The notes under the pieces are model-generated. The model was not told where the DNA came from, ran no database searches, and worked only from the letters and a program-made list of their open reading frames with translations. A stretch of 64,000 nucleotides of DNA from Planctomycetaceae bacterium (GTDB lineage Bacteria; Planctomycetota; Planctomycetia; Pirellulales; Pirellulaceae): contig JACKHM010000001.1 in NCBI GenBank assembly GCA_020638995.1, forward strand, positions 310,001-374,000, written 5' to 3'. Each line of letters opens with the position of its first letter. The stretch's first letter is position 1. Positions 1 to 8,327 of this stretch are shown piece by piece. The position numbers and the translations under genes are program-made.

Positions 1-473
1 TAGAAGAGCGCTTGATCGGCGTACTTTCCCTTTGGGAATTGACGTACGAGCGCGGCAAAAGCCTCACCTGCCTTAGTGAGCGTCTCAGTCCGATCTTCCG
101 CCTTCATCGAGTATCGGCACCACCCTAAATTAAGGAACGCATCTTCCGCCAACTCAAACTTTGGGTCAGCACGGAGAATCGCCTCGAAGTGGTCGGCTGC
201 TTTGTCATACGCCTTCAGCTGCAAGTAGCACACGCCGGCGTAGTGCCTTGCCTTCGGAGCGAGTGGATCATTGGGGAATGCCTTTAGAAACTTCTCCCAC
301 TCCTCGGCTGACAATGCGAATTCACCATTGTTTTGAAAGCTTGCCGCATCCGAGTAGACAGTCAACGCTTCGGGCGATGACTTTGGAGTGTCACCGTCCT
401 GGCCCGCGATGTCCGAGGTCGCAGCGAAAATAGTCAAGATGCTGAAGGTAGCAAGAGCAAACAGCGATCTCAT
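1..473 (-). CDS. TPR-type exported protein, N-terminal part only (runs off left edge)
   Basis: Reads leftward from an ATG at 471-473 preceded by AGAGGA; 157 codons are visible without a stop. Residues 1-24 form a signal peptide with a hydrophobic core (FALATFSILTIFAAT). The rest is helical with tetratricopeptide-like pairs at about residues 38-70, 74-104 and 108-150, including the A-x-Y-x-A-G and Y-x-x-A-x-x-x-F patterns typical of YfiO/BamD or CpoB-like TPR modules. Such proteins are usually periplasmic scaffolds, but the partner cannot be told from this fragment. The C-terminal part is missing, so family assignment beyond TPR is not possible. Confidence 0.75.
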   Translation of the reverse strand, partial: MRSLFALATFSILTIFAATSDIAGQDGDTPKSSPEALTVYSDAASFQNNGEFALSAEEWEKFLKAFPNDPLAPKARHYAGVCYLQLKAYDKAADHFEAILRADPKFELAEDAFLNLGWCRYSMKAEDRTETLTKAGEAFAALVRQFPKGKYADQALF

Positions 474-810
474 GAAATTGGTCCTCTTTGCGTGATCGAT
501 TCCCTGAATTTGGACAATCCGAGTGGTAGCCATCGAGAAGGCGCGCGCAACAGAATAGGCGTTCGTGGCCATCGTAGGGAGGGAGTAATAGATTGCGTCA
601 CTGCTTTCGTTTTGCCTGGCCGGCCTTGCCGCATATCTTGCCTACCAATTTACCGCTCTTTCCGGCAAAAGGAAAGACACACACAAAGCGCAATAGCTGG
701 GGACTGCTGGCTGTTGGTCTCGACAGCGAGTTACTATAGTGGTCAGTTCGTTCGGCCAAGGTCGCCTCGACTCAAACTACCCCGCGGATCGATTTGGAAG
801 CAGTTGGATT
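474..810. other. Intergenic region between divergent genes
   Basis: About 340 bases separate the leftward TPR gene from the rightward epimerase operon. No convincing coding frame: open frames here have no recognisable similarity and overlap the true genes out of frame. It should hold both promoters; one candidate for the rightward operon is listed separately. Confidence 0.5.
714..740 (+). promoter_or_regulatory. Candidate sigma-70-type promoter for the epimerase operon
   Basis: A good -10 hexamer TATAGT lies at 735-740, 70 bases before the GTG start at 811. The -35 is poor: TTGGTC at 714-719 gives a 15-base spacer, TGTTGG at 712-717 gives 17. Planctomycete promoters are not well characterised, so this is only a candidate. 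Confidence 0.25.
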
Positions 811-1797
811 GTGAAACAGGTTCTCGTCACGGGTGGTTCAGGATTCATCGGCTCGCATCTGACCGAAGCGTTGCTGGCACGAGGCGACCGAGTCACCGTG
901 GTCGATGACGAGTCGACGGGCAACGTCGGGAACCTTGCCACGGCCCGCCAAAACACCCGTTTGACTTATGTACAAGGTTCGGTCGGCGACGAATCCCTAG
1001 TGCGAGAACTGACCAATAACGTCGACGAGGTCTACCATCTGGCGGCCGCAGTCGGAGTGGCATTAATTGCCCGCGCACCCATGGAAACGATTGAGCGGAA
1101 TATCTATCCGACAGAACTGATACTGTCGTGTTTGCGAGATCGAATTCAGCGTGGAGAAGCTGTGAAATGTTTTCTCGCCAGTACGAGCGAAGTTTACGGC
1201 AAGAATCCCAAGGACACTTGGTCGGAGGACGACGACCTCGTTTTTGGCTCGACAACTCGTCCACGCTGGTCCTACGGGGCATCCAAGGCAATCGACGAAT
1301 TCATGGGCTTGGCGAGTCACCGCGAATACGGTTTGCCGGTTGTCATCGGTCGATTCTTTAATGTTGTCGGTGCGCGTCAAACTGGTGCTTACGGCATGGT
1401 ATTGCCTCGGTTTGTCGAAGCAGCACTCACAGGCCGACCCTTGATCGTCCACGACGATGGCCAGCAGACTCGCTGCTTTGCCCATGTCGACGACGTTGTA
1501 AGCGCGGTCATCGCGTTAATGGAAACGGATACGGCCGTTGGGCGAGTATTTAACATTGGCAGCGATGATCCGATCTCGATCCTGGGGCTCGCACAGCGCG
1601 TGATTAAGCTGTCGAACTCGAAATCAATCATCGAGTTTCAAAGCTATTCACAGGCGTATGATGAAGACTTTGAAGACATCCGCCGACGAGTGCCAGACCT
1701 CACCCGCCTGCGGGCCACCATCGGACATACTTTAGGCAACGATTTAGATAGCATCATCAAGCGGGTTATCGCTTTCCAGCAAAAGCAAACGAGTTAG
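811..1797 (+). CDS. NAD-dependent sugar-nucleotide epimerase/dehydratase (extended SDR)
   Basis: Extended short-chain dehydrogenase of about 328 residues, acting on a nucleotide sugar in the cytoplasm. GTG at 811 is chosen as start because it directly begins the first Rossmann strand and has GGAAG ten bases upstream; an ATG at 739 in frame would add 24 residues without family similarity. Seen: TGGSGFIG at residues 7-14 (NAD binding), the STS active-site serine region near 124-126, and Y155-G-A-S-K159 (catalytic Tyr and Lys). The QTRCFAHVDDV block resembles UDP-glucuronate decarboxylases and dTDP-glucose dehydratases, but the exact substrate cannot be read from sequence. It leads a tight operon with a 10-base gap to the next gene. 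Confidence 0.85.
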   Translation: MKQVLVTGGSGFIGSHLTEALLARGDRVTVVDDESTGNVGNLATARQNTRLTYVQGSVGDESLVRELTNNVDEVYHLAAAVGVALIARAPMETIERNIYPTELILSCLRDRIQRGEAVKCFLASTSEVYGKNPKDTWSEDDDLVFGSTTRPRWSYGASKAIDEFMGLASHREYGLPVVIGRFFNVVGARQTGAYGMVLPRFVEAALTGRPLIVHDDGQQTRCFAHVDDVVSAVIALMETDTAVGRVFNIGSDDPISILGLAQRVIKLSNSKSIIEFQSYSQAYDEDFEDIRRRVPDLTRLRATIGHTLGNDLDSIIKRVIAFQQKQTS

Positions 1798-1807
1798 GCC
1801 AAGTCGA

Positions 1808-2305
1808 GTGTCAAGCAATCTTTCAGATTCGCAACCGCTTTCCGCTGACAAATCTCCGCATGTCATACGTCTGCATGGACCCTGGCGTTATCAACCGCTC
1901 GCGTTAACTGAATTGCAGGCGAACGGCGACTCGATCGAAATCGGTGGCGAGTTGCCGCCCGCGGGAACCGTGAAGATTCCTGGCGATTGGACCGATTCAC
2001 TGGGGGCTGAGTTTCGTGGGCGAGTCCTCTACTCGCGACCATTCGGACAGCCGACTAATATCGACGACCACCAACGTATTGACCTTGTACTCGCGAAACT
2101 CCGGGGAAACGCTCAGATAGCACTGAATGGCGAAAGCCTCGGACAAATCGAATCCGGAGACGAATCGCAGCGGTTCGACGTAACCGGTCGACTACTTGCC
2201 CGGAATGAGTTGCGAGTCGAGATTGACCTGCCCCGCGGCGGCCCTGAGCAGGGAGCCGGAGGAATCGTCGGAAGTGTGCAACTTGAAATCTACGAAGCCA
2301 AGTAA
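1808..2305 (+). CDS. Small jelly-roll protein resembling GH2 sugar-binding domain
   Basis: 165 residues, GTG start ten bases after the epimerase stop; its stop overlaps the next start (TAATG). No signal peptide. The pattern resembles the N-terminal beta-sandwich of family 2 glycoside hydrolases: GPWRYQPL near residue 24, GTVKIPGDW near 53, a strand with ALNGESLG near 108, and NELRVEID near 133. No catalytic domain follows, so it may be a stand-alone carbohydrate-binding or assembly domain. The similarity is by eye only; function unknown. Confidence 0.6.
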   Translation: MSSNLSDSQPLSADKSPHVIRLHGPWRYQPLALTELQANGDSIEIGGELPPAGTVKIPGDWTDSLGAEFRGRVLYSRPFGQPTNIDDHQRIDLVLAKLRGNAQIALNGESLGQIESGDESQRFDVTGRLLARNELRVEIDLPRGGPEQGAGGIVGSVQLEIYEAK

Positions 2306-3336
2306 TGAACGTATTAATCGAGTACCTTCCCACCAAAGTCAATCAAGGTTCTTGGCTGACGTCATACACGCTCGATGAACTCAAGAATCGAATCGATGGA
2401 CAAAAGATCGTCTTGCCGATTTGCTCGCTCGGTACACCATTTGAGCACATTCAGCAACTTGGCGACTTTGTCCTCCCACCGCTGTATCATGAAGCGCTTG
2501 ACGAGTCATTGAAAACCTCGATTATCGCACAGATTCGGCGATGCTTCCCGTTCTTGCAAGGAACTCGACGCGCAATCGACTCCGCGACCTCCGTTCAAGT
2601 CGTTGAGTTACCACGAGAAGCACACCGTCTTTCGATGAAAACTCGAGTTCTTAGCTTCAGCGTGGACACAGCCGTTGAACAACATGGGCCGCATTTGCCG
2701 TTGGCGACGGATACGATCCAGAGCTATCTGGTCCTCAGCCGTCTCGCCCGAGAAATCGATGGTTTTGCCGTCGGGCCACCGGTCGAGTATGGACATCTAA
2801 CCTGGGGCTTGCCGTTTGGAATGAGTATCGACATTACCCCGCCGCTGCTTGCGCGTTATGTGACCGGGTTTGCTAACGCCATACAAACTTGGATGGAGCC
2901 AGAGACGATGTACGTCGTCGATGTGCATGGGTCCATTGTGCATCGTACGGCAATCGAAGACGGATTGAGGGCCAGTTCAGTAAAACAGTACGCGTTTCGG
3001 TGGCTGTACGATCCGATCGTCGAATTTGCTGGAGACCGTGGTGATCAGCACGCCGGTGGCGTCGAGACGGCCATGGTCGAATTGGCCAGTCCTGATCTTG
3101 TGGACCGACGCTGGTGGCCTGACCGGATCGATGAGTTGGCTGCCCAGCAAATGGATCTCGACACAGCAGTCGAATTGACGCCTGATTTGAATCAATTTGT
3201 CAAGCACGCCGAAAGCCAGTCGCTCAACGGAATTGTGGGCGACGTTTACAACTATCACAAAGTCGACGCATCAACGATGCTGGCTCGCATGCTCGAAGTA
3301 ACACGAGCCGACTTGAAGCAACTTACCGGAGCCTAA
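2305..3336 (+). CDS. Creatininase-family metalloamidase-like protein
   Basis: 343 residues. Creatininase-family enzymes hydrolyse cyclic or linear amides with a binuclear metal site. The ligand motifs are present: E125-Q-H127-G-P-H-L-P, D136, D-V-H208-G (where relatives have N-G-H-G-G) and H249-A-G-G-V-E254. The first 110 residues are unusual for the family and look like a degenerate copy of its N-terminal half (a strand IVLPICSL at 35-42, then an FEHIQQLGDFVLPP stretch), so the active domain starts near residue 112. The start overlaps the previous stop by one base, and the next gene begins four bases after its stop, so translational coupling is likely. The substrate is unknown; pairing with an epimerase suggests sugar-derivative chemistry (inference). 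Confidence 0.75.
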   Translation: MNVLIEYLPTKVNQGSWLTSYTLDELKNRIDGQKIVLPICSLGTPFEHIQQLGDFVLPPLYHEALDESLKTSIIAQIRRCFPFLQGTRRAIDSATSVQVVELPREAHRLSMKTRVLSFSVDTAVEQHGPHLPLATDTIQSYLVLSRLAREIDGFAVGPPVEYGHLTWGLPFGMSIDITPPLLARYVTGFANAIQTWMEPETMYVVDVHGSIVHRTAIEDGLRASSVKQYAFRWLYDPIVEFAGDRGDQHAGGVETAMVELASPDLVDRRWWPDRIDELAAQQMDLDTAVELTPDLNQFVKHAESQSLNGIVGDVYNYHKVDASTMLARMLEVTRADLKQLTGA

Positions 3337-3340
3337 TTCA

Positions 3341-4651
3341 ATGCCCACGCGGATACTCTCTCCCGTCATTTGCTCTGTGTGTTTGGTCTTGCTTACGGCG
3401 ATCGGTTGTGGCGGTTCGGCTACACCGCCAACGCAAGAAGCAGCGGACTCTAGTCCAACATCAGAGGGCTCAACAGTTGAAGACATGGCGACGATGCTCC
3501 CAGCGGCTGCGCCCGTTACACAGCAGCCCACGGTTCTCTCGCACGATGAACTCACTGAAGGCTGGATTGCCCTGTTCGACGGTGCAACCTTGTTCGGTTG
3601 GGCTGCCTCCAACAAAGCAAACTGGCGGGTCGAAGATGGAACAATTGTCGTCGATGACGGCGAGCAAGGGTTACTTTGCACAACGACCGAATTCAGCGAT
3701 TACGTATTGCACGTTGAGTTTCGCAGTGCCCCAGGAACCAACAGCGGAATCTTCCTCCATACTCCGCTGAAGCCCCAAGATCCAGGGGCCGACTGCTATG
3801 AGTTGAACATCGCAGACAGCGACAATCCATTTCCAACGTGCAGCCTCGTCAAACGCATGAAGGCGGAAGGGAACTTTGATAGTGCCGATTGGCAGACTTA
3901 TGACGTCACCGTACTTGGGGGCAAAGTAACGATTAACCTTGATAGCAAGCAAATCCTCGAATACACCGATCCACAGCCGTTGCGTCGAGGGCATATTGGA
4001 TTGCAACTCAACCAGGGCAAAGTTGAGTTTCGAAATATCAAACTCAGACCACTGAGCATGACAAGTCTGTTCAACGGAACAGACCTAACGGGCTGGAAAG
4101 AATACCCCGATATGGCCAGCAAATTCACGGTCACGGGCGACGGCTTACTGAACGTGAAGAATGGTCGAGGACAATTGGAGACGGAGGGCTCGTATGGCGA
4201 CTTCGTATTGCAATTAGAATGTATGACCCATGCCCCACAACTAAACTCCGGCTTCTTTTTTCGATGCATCCCGGGCAGCCCAATGAATGGATATGAAAGC
4301 CAGATTCACAATGGTTTCAAAGACGGCGATCGAAGCCAACCAGTCGATTGCGGCACTGGTGGAATTTTTCGCCGAGTCAACGCACGACTGGTTGTCGCAA
4401 ACGACGAGGAGTGGTTCTACAAAACCGTTGTCGCCGATGGAGCACATGTTTCGACCTGGGTTAACGGCTATCAAGTCGTCGATTGGGTCGATGATCGAGC
4501 GCCGGACGAGAACCCGCGTAATGGCCTGCGGCTGGAGGCAGGGACGATCATGATCCAAGGACACGATCCAACAACCGACATCTCGTTCCGCAATATTCAA
4601 ATCGCAGAACTCGCTGGGCGGAACAATCCGACGCAGACCGGACCGCAGTGA
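3341..4651 (+). CDS. Lipoprotein with two DUF1080 (3-keto-disaccharide hydrolase) domains
   Basis: 436 residues with an N-terminal signal ending in A-I-G-C23, consistent with a lipoprotein. Two tandem LamG-like DUF1080 domains follow: the first from about residue 74 (W-I-A-L-F-D-G-A-T-L-F-G-W), the second from about 241 (S-L-F-N-G-T-D-L-T-G-W). Both carry the family's S/N-G-F/I-F and H/N-x-x-R/F strands. DUF1080 proteins are abundant in planctomycetes, and some hydrolyse 3-keto-glycosides. A low-complexity linker of about 45 residues separates the lipid anchor from domain 1. It is the last gene of the four-gene operon and probably acts outside the cytoplasmic membrane. Confidence 0.85.
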   Translation: MPTRILSPVICSVCLVLLTAIGCGGSATPPTQEAADSSPTSEGSTVEDMATMLPAAAPVTQQPTVLSHDELTEGWIALFDGATLFGWAASNKANWRVEDGTIVVDDGEQGLLCTTTEFSDYVLHVEFRSAPGTNSGIFLHTPLKPQDPGADCYELNIADSDNPFPTCSLVKRMKAEGNFDSADWQTYDVTVLGGKVTINLDSKQILEYTDPQPLRRGHIGLQLNQGKVEFRNIKLRPLSMTSLFNGTDLTGWKEYPDMASKFTVTGDGLLNVKNGRGQLETEGSYGDFVLQLECMTHAPQLNSGFFFRCIPGSPMNGYESQIHNGFKDGDRSQPVDCGTGGIFRRVNARLVVANDEEWFYKTVVADGAHVSTWVNGYQVVDWVDDRAPDENPRNGLRLEAGTIMIQGHDPTTDISFRNIQIAELAGRNNPTQTGPQ

Positions 4652-4773
4652 GGCAACGACTTGACCGCCCCGCCCCAAGTCCCCCGAATTATCCGGCAAA
4701 ACGCTCAATCACTTCGTGAAGTATTTCGCGAGGCTTGGAAGATCGTTGACTTCTGCCTACCAATCAGGCTATC

Positions 4774-4803
4774 TTGACTCTCTAAGAACAATGCAGCTAT
4801 TCA
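4774..4803 (+). promoter_or_regulatory. Candidate promoter for the CBS-domain gene
   Basis: TTGACT (4774-4779), an 18-base spacer and TATTCA (4798-4803) lie about 80 bases upstream of the start codon at 4880. A second TTGACT/TATCTT pair (4746-4751 and 4770-4775) overlaps it. Either could work; neither is proven. Confidence 0.25.
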
Positions 4804-4879
4804 GCTGTGAGGTGCAGAGCAGTGAAGGCGGTGTAGTCCCAACATTCTATTCCCATCTCAATTGAGGAGGACTAGCCCG

Positions 4880-5305
4880 ATGCTATTGAAAGATATTCTT
4901 GCCACCAAGGGGACCACGATCCTCTCGATTGCGCCCAGTGCCTCGATGGCAGATGCCGTCGACAAAATGGTAGCCCATCGCTGTGGTTGCTTGGTTGTCA
5001 CTGAAGGTGAAACGATGGTTGGCATCATCTCCGAACGCGATGTACTGCGCGCGATTTCGGGTGTGGCAGAACCGCTGGACAAAATCTCCGTCGAACAGCG
5101 CATGACCAAAGAAGTCATCACGGGAACACCTGAACAGAACATTAACGATACAATGGGCTTGATGACCCAAAATCACGTTCGTCATTTGCCCGTGCTCGAC
5201 GAAGGAAGACTCGCTGGTTTGATCTCCATCGGCGACGTTGTGAAAGCCCAGCACCAGAAGCTCGCAATGGAGAATCATTTATTAATGAGCTACATCCAGA
5301 GCTAA
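4880..5305 (+). CDS. Two-CBS-domain protein
   Basis: 141 residues made almost wholly of a CBS domain pair (Bateman module): CBS1 about residues 8-62 with the GIISERDVLRAI signature, CBS2 about 73-130 with HLPVLDEGRL and GLISIGDVV. Such free-standing modules bind adenosyl ligands such as AMP, ATP or SAM and often regulate a partner. The ATG at 4880 is preferred because AGGAGG sits 9 bases upstream; the in-frame TTG at 4862 would lie inside this ribosome site. It stands alone, converging with ispH, so its partner is not evident. Confidence 0.9.
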   Translation: MLLKDILATKGTTILSIAPSASMADAVDKMVAHRCGCLVVTEGETMVGIISERDVLRAISGVAEPLDKISVEQRMTKEVITGTPEQNINDTMGLMTQNHVRHLPVLDEGRLAGLISIGDVVKAQHQKLAMENHLLMSYIQS

Positions 5306-5334
5306 GCAAGGATATCGTGCATTCCTGAAACGCG

Positions 5335-6267
5335 TTAGCTCGCATAGGCCCGGAGTTCCTTGGGCAGCGCAAAGTGAACTTCCTCCTTGCGTAACTCTCG
5401 AACTTCTACCGTGGTATCGAACTTCTCCGTGAGGAAGTCGATGCACTCTTGCACAACTGATTCCGGTGCGCTCGCACCGGCTGTGACAACGACCTTATCG
5501 TTCCTGTTGAACCAAGTCGGGTCGATATCTGCGGCGCCGTCAATTAAAAAACTTCGCACACCCGATTCCGTCGCGAGTTCCTTCAGACGCTGGCTGTTTG
5601 AGCTATTCTGGCTGCCTAATACGAGCACAATGTCAGCGCCTTTTGAAAGCAGTCGAACAGCCTCCTGCCGATTCTGCGTCGCGTAGCAAATGTCGTCTTT
5701 CGGAGGTGATGCAATTTGCGGGAAGCGGCTTCGCAATCGAGTGATGATTCGATTGGCGTCGTCCACAGACAGCGTCGTTTGCGTCAAGTAAGCTAACTTG
5801 GTGCCTTCGGGAAACTCCAAGGCGTCAACGTCGTCAGGAGACTCCACCAGAAGCATCGCTTCAGGTGCCTCGCCCATCGTGCCGAGGACTTCATCATGGC
5901 CTTCATGCCCGATCAGAATGATACGATAACCTTCCTTTGCGTATCGGACAGCCTCCAAGTGTACCTTGGTAACAAGCGGGCACGTCGCGTCGATTGCGTA
6001 CAGCCGGCGCTCGCGAGCAACTCGTCGAATCTCCGGCGAGACTCCGTGGGCCGAGAACAACAGATTCGAGCCCTCCGGAACCTCATCCAAGGTATCAACA
6101 AAAATCGCGCCCTTGCCACGAAAGGTCTCTACCACGAACTTGTTGTGTACGATCTCGTGATAGACGTAAACCGGGGCCCCAAACGCGTCGATGGCAAGAT
6201 TTAAGCTCTCGATCGCCATATTAACACCAGCGCAAAACCCGCGCGGACTTGCCAGTATGATTTCCAT
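5335..6267 (-). CDS. ispH: 4-hydroxy-3-methylbut-2-enyl diphosphate reductase
   Basis: 310 residues, full family length. IspH (LytB) performs the last step of the MEP pathway, reducing HMBPP to IPP and DMAPP with an iron-sulfur cluster. The three cluster cysteines are present at C12 (PRGFCAGV), C96 (DATCPLV) and C194 (DDICYAT), with substrate-binding His at 41, 74 and 124, E126 in HDEVLGTMGE, and the TQTTLS motif at 162-167. It is transcribed away from hpnC, 173 bases apart. Its product feeds the farnesyl diphosphate used by HpnC/D/E, so the divergent arrangement makes metabolic sense. Confidence 0.97.
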   Translation of the reverse strand: MEIILASPRGFCAGVNMAIESLNLAIDAFGAPVYVYHEIVHNKFVVETFRGKGAIFVDTLDEVPEGSNLLFSAHGVSPEIRRVARERRLYAIDATCPLVTKVHLEAVRYAKEGYRIILIGHEGHDEVLGTMGEAPEAMLLVESPDDVDALEFPEGTKLAYLTQTTLSVDDANRIITRLRSRFPQIASPPKDDICYATQNRQEAVRLLSKGADIVLVLGSQNSSNSQRLKELATESGVRSFLIDGAADIDPTWFNRNDKVVVTAGASAPESVVQECIDFLTEKFDTTVEVRELRKEEVHFALPKELRAYAS

Positions 6268-6440
6268 ATTCGTGTGCCTCCCGTGGTGGTGACCAGCATA
6301 GTGAAAATCACTTCAAGCGGCTAGGCTTTGTAGGGTGATGGGACGGCGGTCGCGAGCATGCATCACACGGTGAGTGATGGCCACAAACACGAAGACCGGA
6401 GGTCGTAACCGAGACTTTCATTCGTTAATAACGGCAGAAA

Positions 6441-7382
6441 ATGACTGATCGCAGATTTGAAGACGAGTTGCTCCGCTACGGTCCACAAGCCGGCGGCATC
6501 ATTATGACGGTCGAAGAAGCGAATTCGTATTGCCGCCGACTTGCCTCATCGCATTACGAAAACTTCTCCGTTGTCAGCTTCCTTCTACCCAGGGAACTTC
6601 GGCAGCACTTCTGCAACCTGTATGCTTACTGCCGCTGGGCCGACGATCTCGCCGACGAGGTTGGTACCTCGCAAGATCGACTTGAGTTATTGGCGTGGTG
6701 GCGACACGAATTGCGTGCCTGCCTCGATGGGCAAGTGCGGCATCCCGTGTTCATTGCGTTGCTTCCCACAATTCAACAGTTTGCGATTCCCGAGACGCCG
6801 TTCTTCGCACTTCTCGACGCATTCGAACGCGACCAGCATCAAACGCACTACGCCACTCACGAAGACGTACTAAACTATTGCAAATGCTCGGCTAACCCCG
6901 TCGGCCACCTTGTGCTGCACCTCGGCCGCTGCCACACGCCTGCAAACGTGCTGTTGTCGGACTCTATCTGTACGGGGCTGCAACTCGCAAACTTTTTGCA
7001 AGATGTGGCAGAGGACTTGGACCGCGGTCGCATCTACCTGCCGCGCGAGTCGTGGGGCCAATTCAACTACACGGAAGAGTGCTTTCGACAACGCATCTGC
7101 GATGACAGATGGCAATCGCTTATGAAAGTGGAGGTCGAGCGTGCATCGGACTATTTTTACCACGGCTGGCCGCTGGTCGATCAGCTGCCCAAGGAACTTC
7201 GATTTCAAATCGATATCGTTGTTCGCGGTGGGTTGGCAATCCTGCAAGCAATTCGCGATCTCCGCTATGACGTCTGGACAGCGCGACCGACGATTGGGAA
7301 ACTAAGACAGTTGAATCTTGCTGCGGGCAGCTGGCTGCGACAGCGAGTTTTGCGACTTACAACCGCTCGGGATCAAGGATGA
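6441..7382 (+). CDS. hpnC: Squalene synthase-like HpnC (hydroxysqualene synthase)
   Basis: 313 residues of the trans-isoprenyl diphosphate synthase (squalene/phytoene synthase) fold. Two aspartate-rich motifs for Mg-diphosphate are seen: D68-D-L-A-D72 after AYCRWA, and D188-V-A-E-D192 followed by RGRIYLP. Assignment as HpnC rather than HpnD rests on gene order (C, D, E) and on the CRRLASSHYENFSV N-terminus typical of HpnC. In the known pathway HpnC converts presqualene diphosphate to hydroxysqualene. Its stop overlaps the hpnD start by four bases (ATGA). Confidence 0.92.
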   Translation: MTDRRFEDELLRYGPQAGGIIMTVEEANSYCRRLASSHYENFSVVSFLLPRELRQHFCNLYAYCRWADDLADEVGTSQDRLELLAWWRHELRACLDGQVRHPVFIALLPTIQQFAIPETPFFALLDAFERDQHQTHYATHEDVLNYCKCSANPVGHLVLHLGRCHTPANVLLSDSICTGLQLANFLQDVAEDLDRGRIYLPRESWGQFNYTEECFRQRICDDRWQSLMKVEVERASDYFYHGWPLVDQLPKELRFQIDIVVRGGLAILQAIRDLRYDVWTARPTIGKLRQLNLAAGSWLRQRVLRLTTARDQG

Positions 7383-8326
7383 CAAACGAAATCGAAGATG
7401 CTTATCGTTACTGTGCGGAAGTGTCTCGGGGGTCAGCCTCCAATTTCCTTTGGTCGTTCCGTCTGTTGTCGCGAGAACAGCGACGAGCCATGTGTGTTTT
7501 ATACGCTTATGCGAGACAGACGGATGATCTCGCTGACAGCGAACTATCAGCCGAGGTTCGAAGGATTCAACTTGAGGCCTGGCGATCCGAACTTGATGAT
7601 GCCTTGAGCGGAAACTGCCGGTCGCCCCTCTGGACAGCGGTGCATGATGTGTCCCTTCGATTCGCCATTCCAGGCGAATACTTTGTGGCGATCCTTGACG
7701 GCGTCGCAATGGATCTATCACCTCCGAACTACGACACATTTAGCGAGTTAAGAAACTACTGCTATCATGTAGCATCTGCAGTTGGATTAGCCTGCATCCA
7801 CATCTTCGGTTTTGAAGACGAGCGTGCGAAGCAGTTAGCGGTAACCTGTGGTTTGGCATTTCAACTGACCAACATCTTACGAGACCTACGCGAAGATGCC
7901 GTTCGCGGGCGAGTCTACCTCCCGCGTGAAGAGCTAATGCAGTTCGATTGCCAGCCAGATGACCTGCTTGAATGTGAGACGAGTCATCAAGTTCGCGAGC
8001 TGTTGCGATTCCAAATTGCCCGCGCCGAGCAACTTTACGACGCTGCCGCTCCATTGGCCGCGTTGTTGAATCCACAAGGAAGGCGAGCATTCATAGTGAT
8101 GTTCGCTACCTATCGAACATTGCTTGCCGAAATCAAACGTCGGGACGGCGATGTCTTCTCACGGCGAGTTCGCCTCGGATATCGTGGCAAGTTAAGAGCT
8201 TTAGTGGCCGCGATGCGATTCCGATCACCAAAACCTGAGTTGACGAATCTTGAGACATTTGAGCCGCGTCCCGCACGGCACAAGCCGAGTTCTCGCTCGT
8301 CAATCGCTCGACAGCCGGGGCGCTAA
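7379..8326 (+). CDS. hpnD: Presqualene diphosphate synthase HpnD
   Basis: 315 residues, paralogue of the preceding gene. Aspartate motifs: D49-D-L-A-D53 (in YARQTDDLAD) and D168-L-R-E-D172 followed by VRGRVYLPRE. The N-terminal ASNFLWSFRLLSREQR pattern matches HpnD, which condenses two farnesyl diphosphates to presqualene diphosphate. The start ATG overlaps the hpnC stop. The last 35 or so residues (basic, Ser/Pro/Arg-rich) look non-conserved. Confidence 0.92.
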   Translation: MTNEIEDAYRYCAEVSRGSASNFLWSFRLLSREQRRAMCVLYAYARQTDDLADSELSAEVRRIQLEAWRSELDDALSGNCRSPLWTAVHDVSLRFAIPGEYFVAILDGVAMDLSPPNYDTFSELRNYCYHVASAVGLACIHIFGFEDERAKQLAVTCGLAFQLTNILRDLREDAVRGRVYLPREELMQFDCQPDDLLECETSHQVRELLRFQIARAEQLYDAAAPLAALLNPQGRRAFIVMFATYRTLLAEIKRRDGDVFSRRVRLGYRGKLRALVAAMRFRSPKPELTNLETFEPRPARHKPSSRSSIARQPGR

Positions 8327-8327
8327 C

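Noticed and set aside
5299..5341. GAGCTAA/TTAGCTC pair between the CBS gene and ispH as bidirectional terminator
   Set aside because: Only 7 bp, made mostly of the two stop codons themselves, with a long loop and no T-run.
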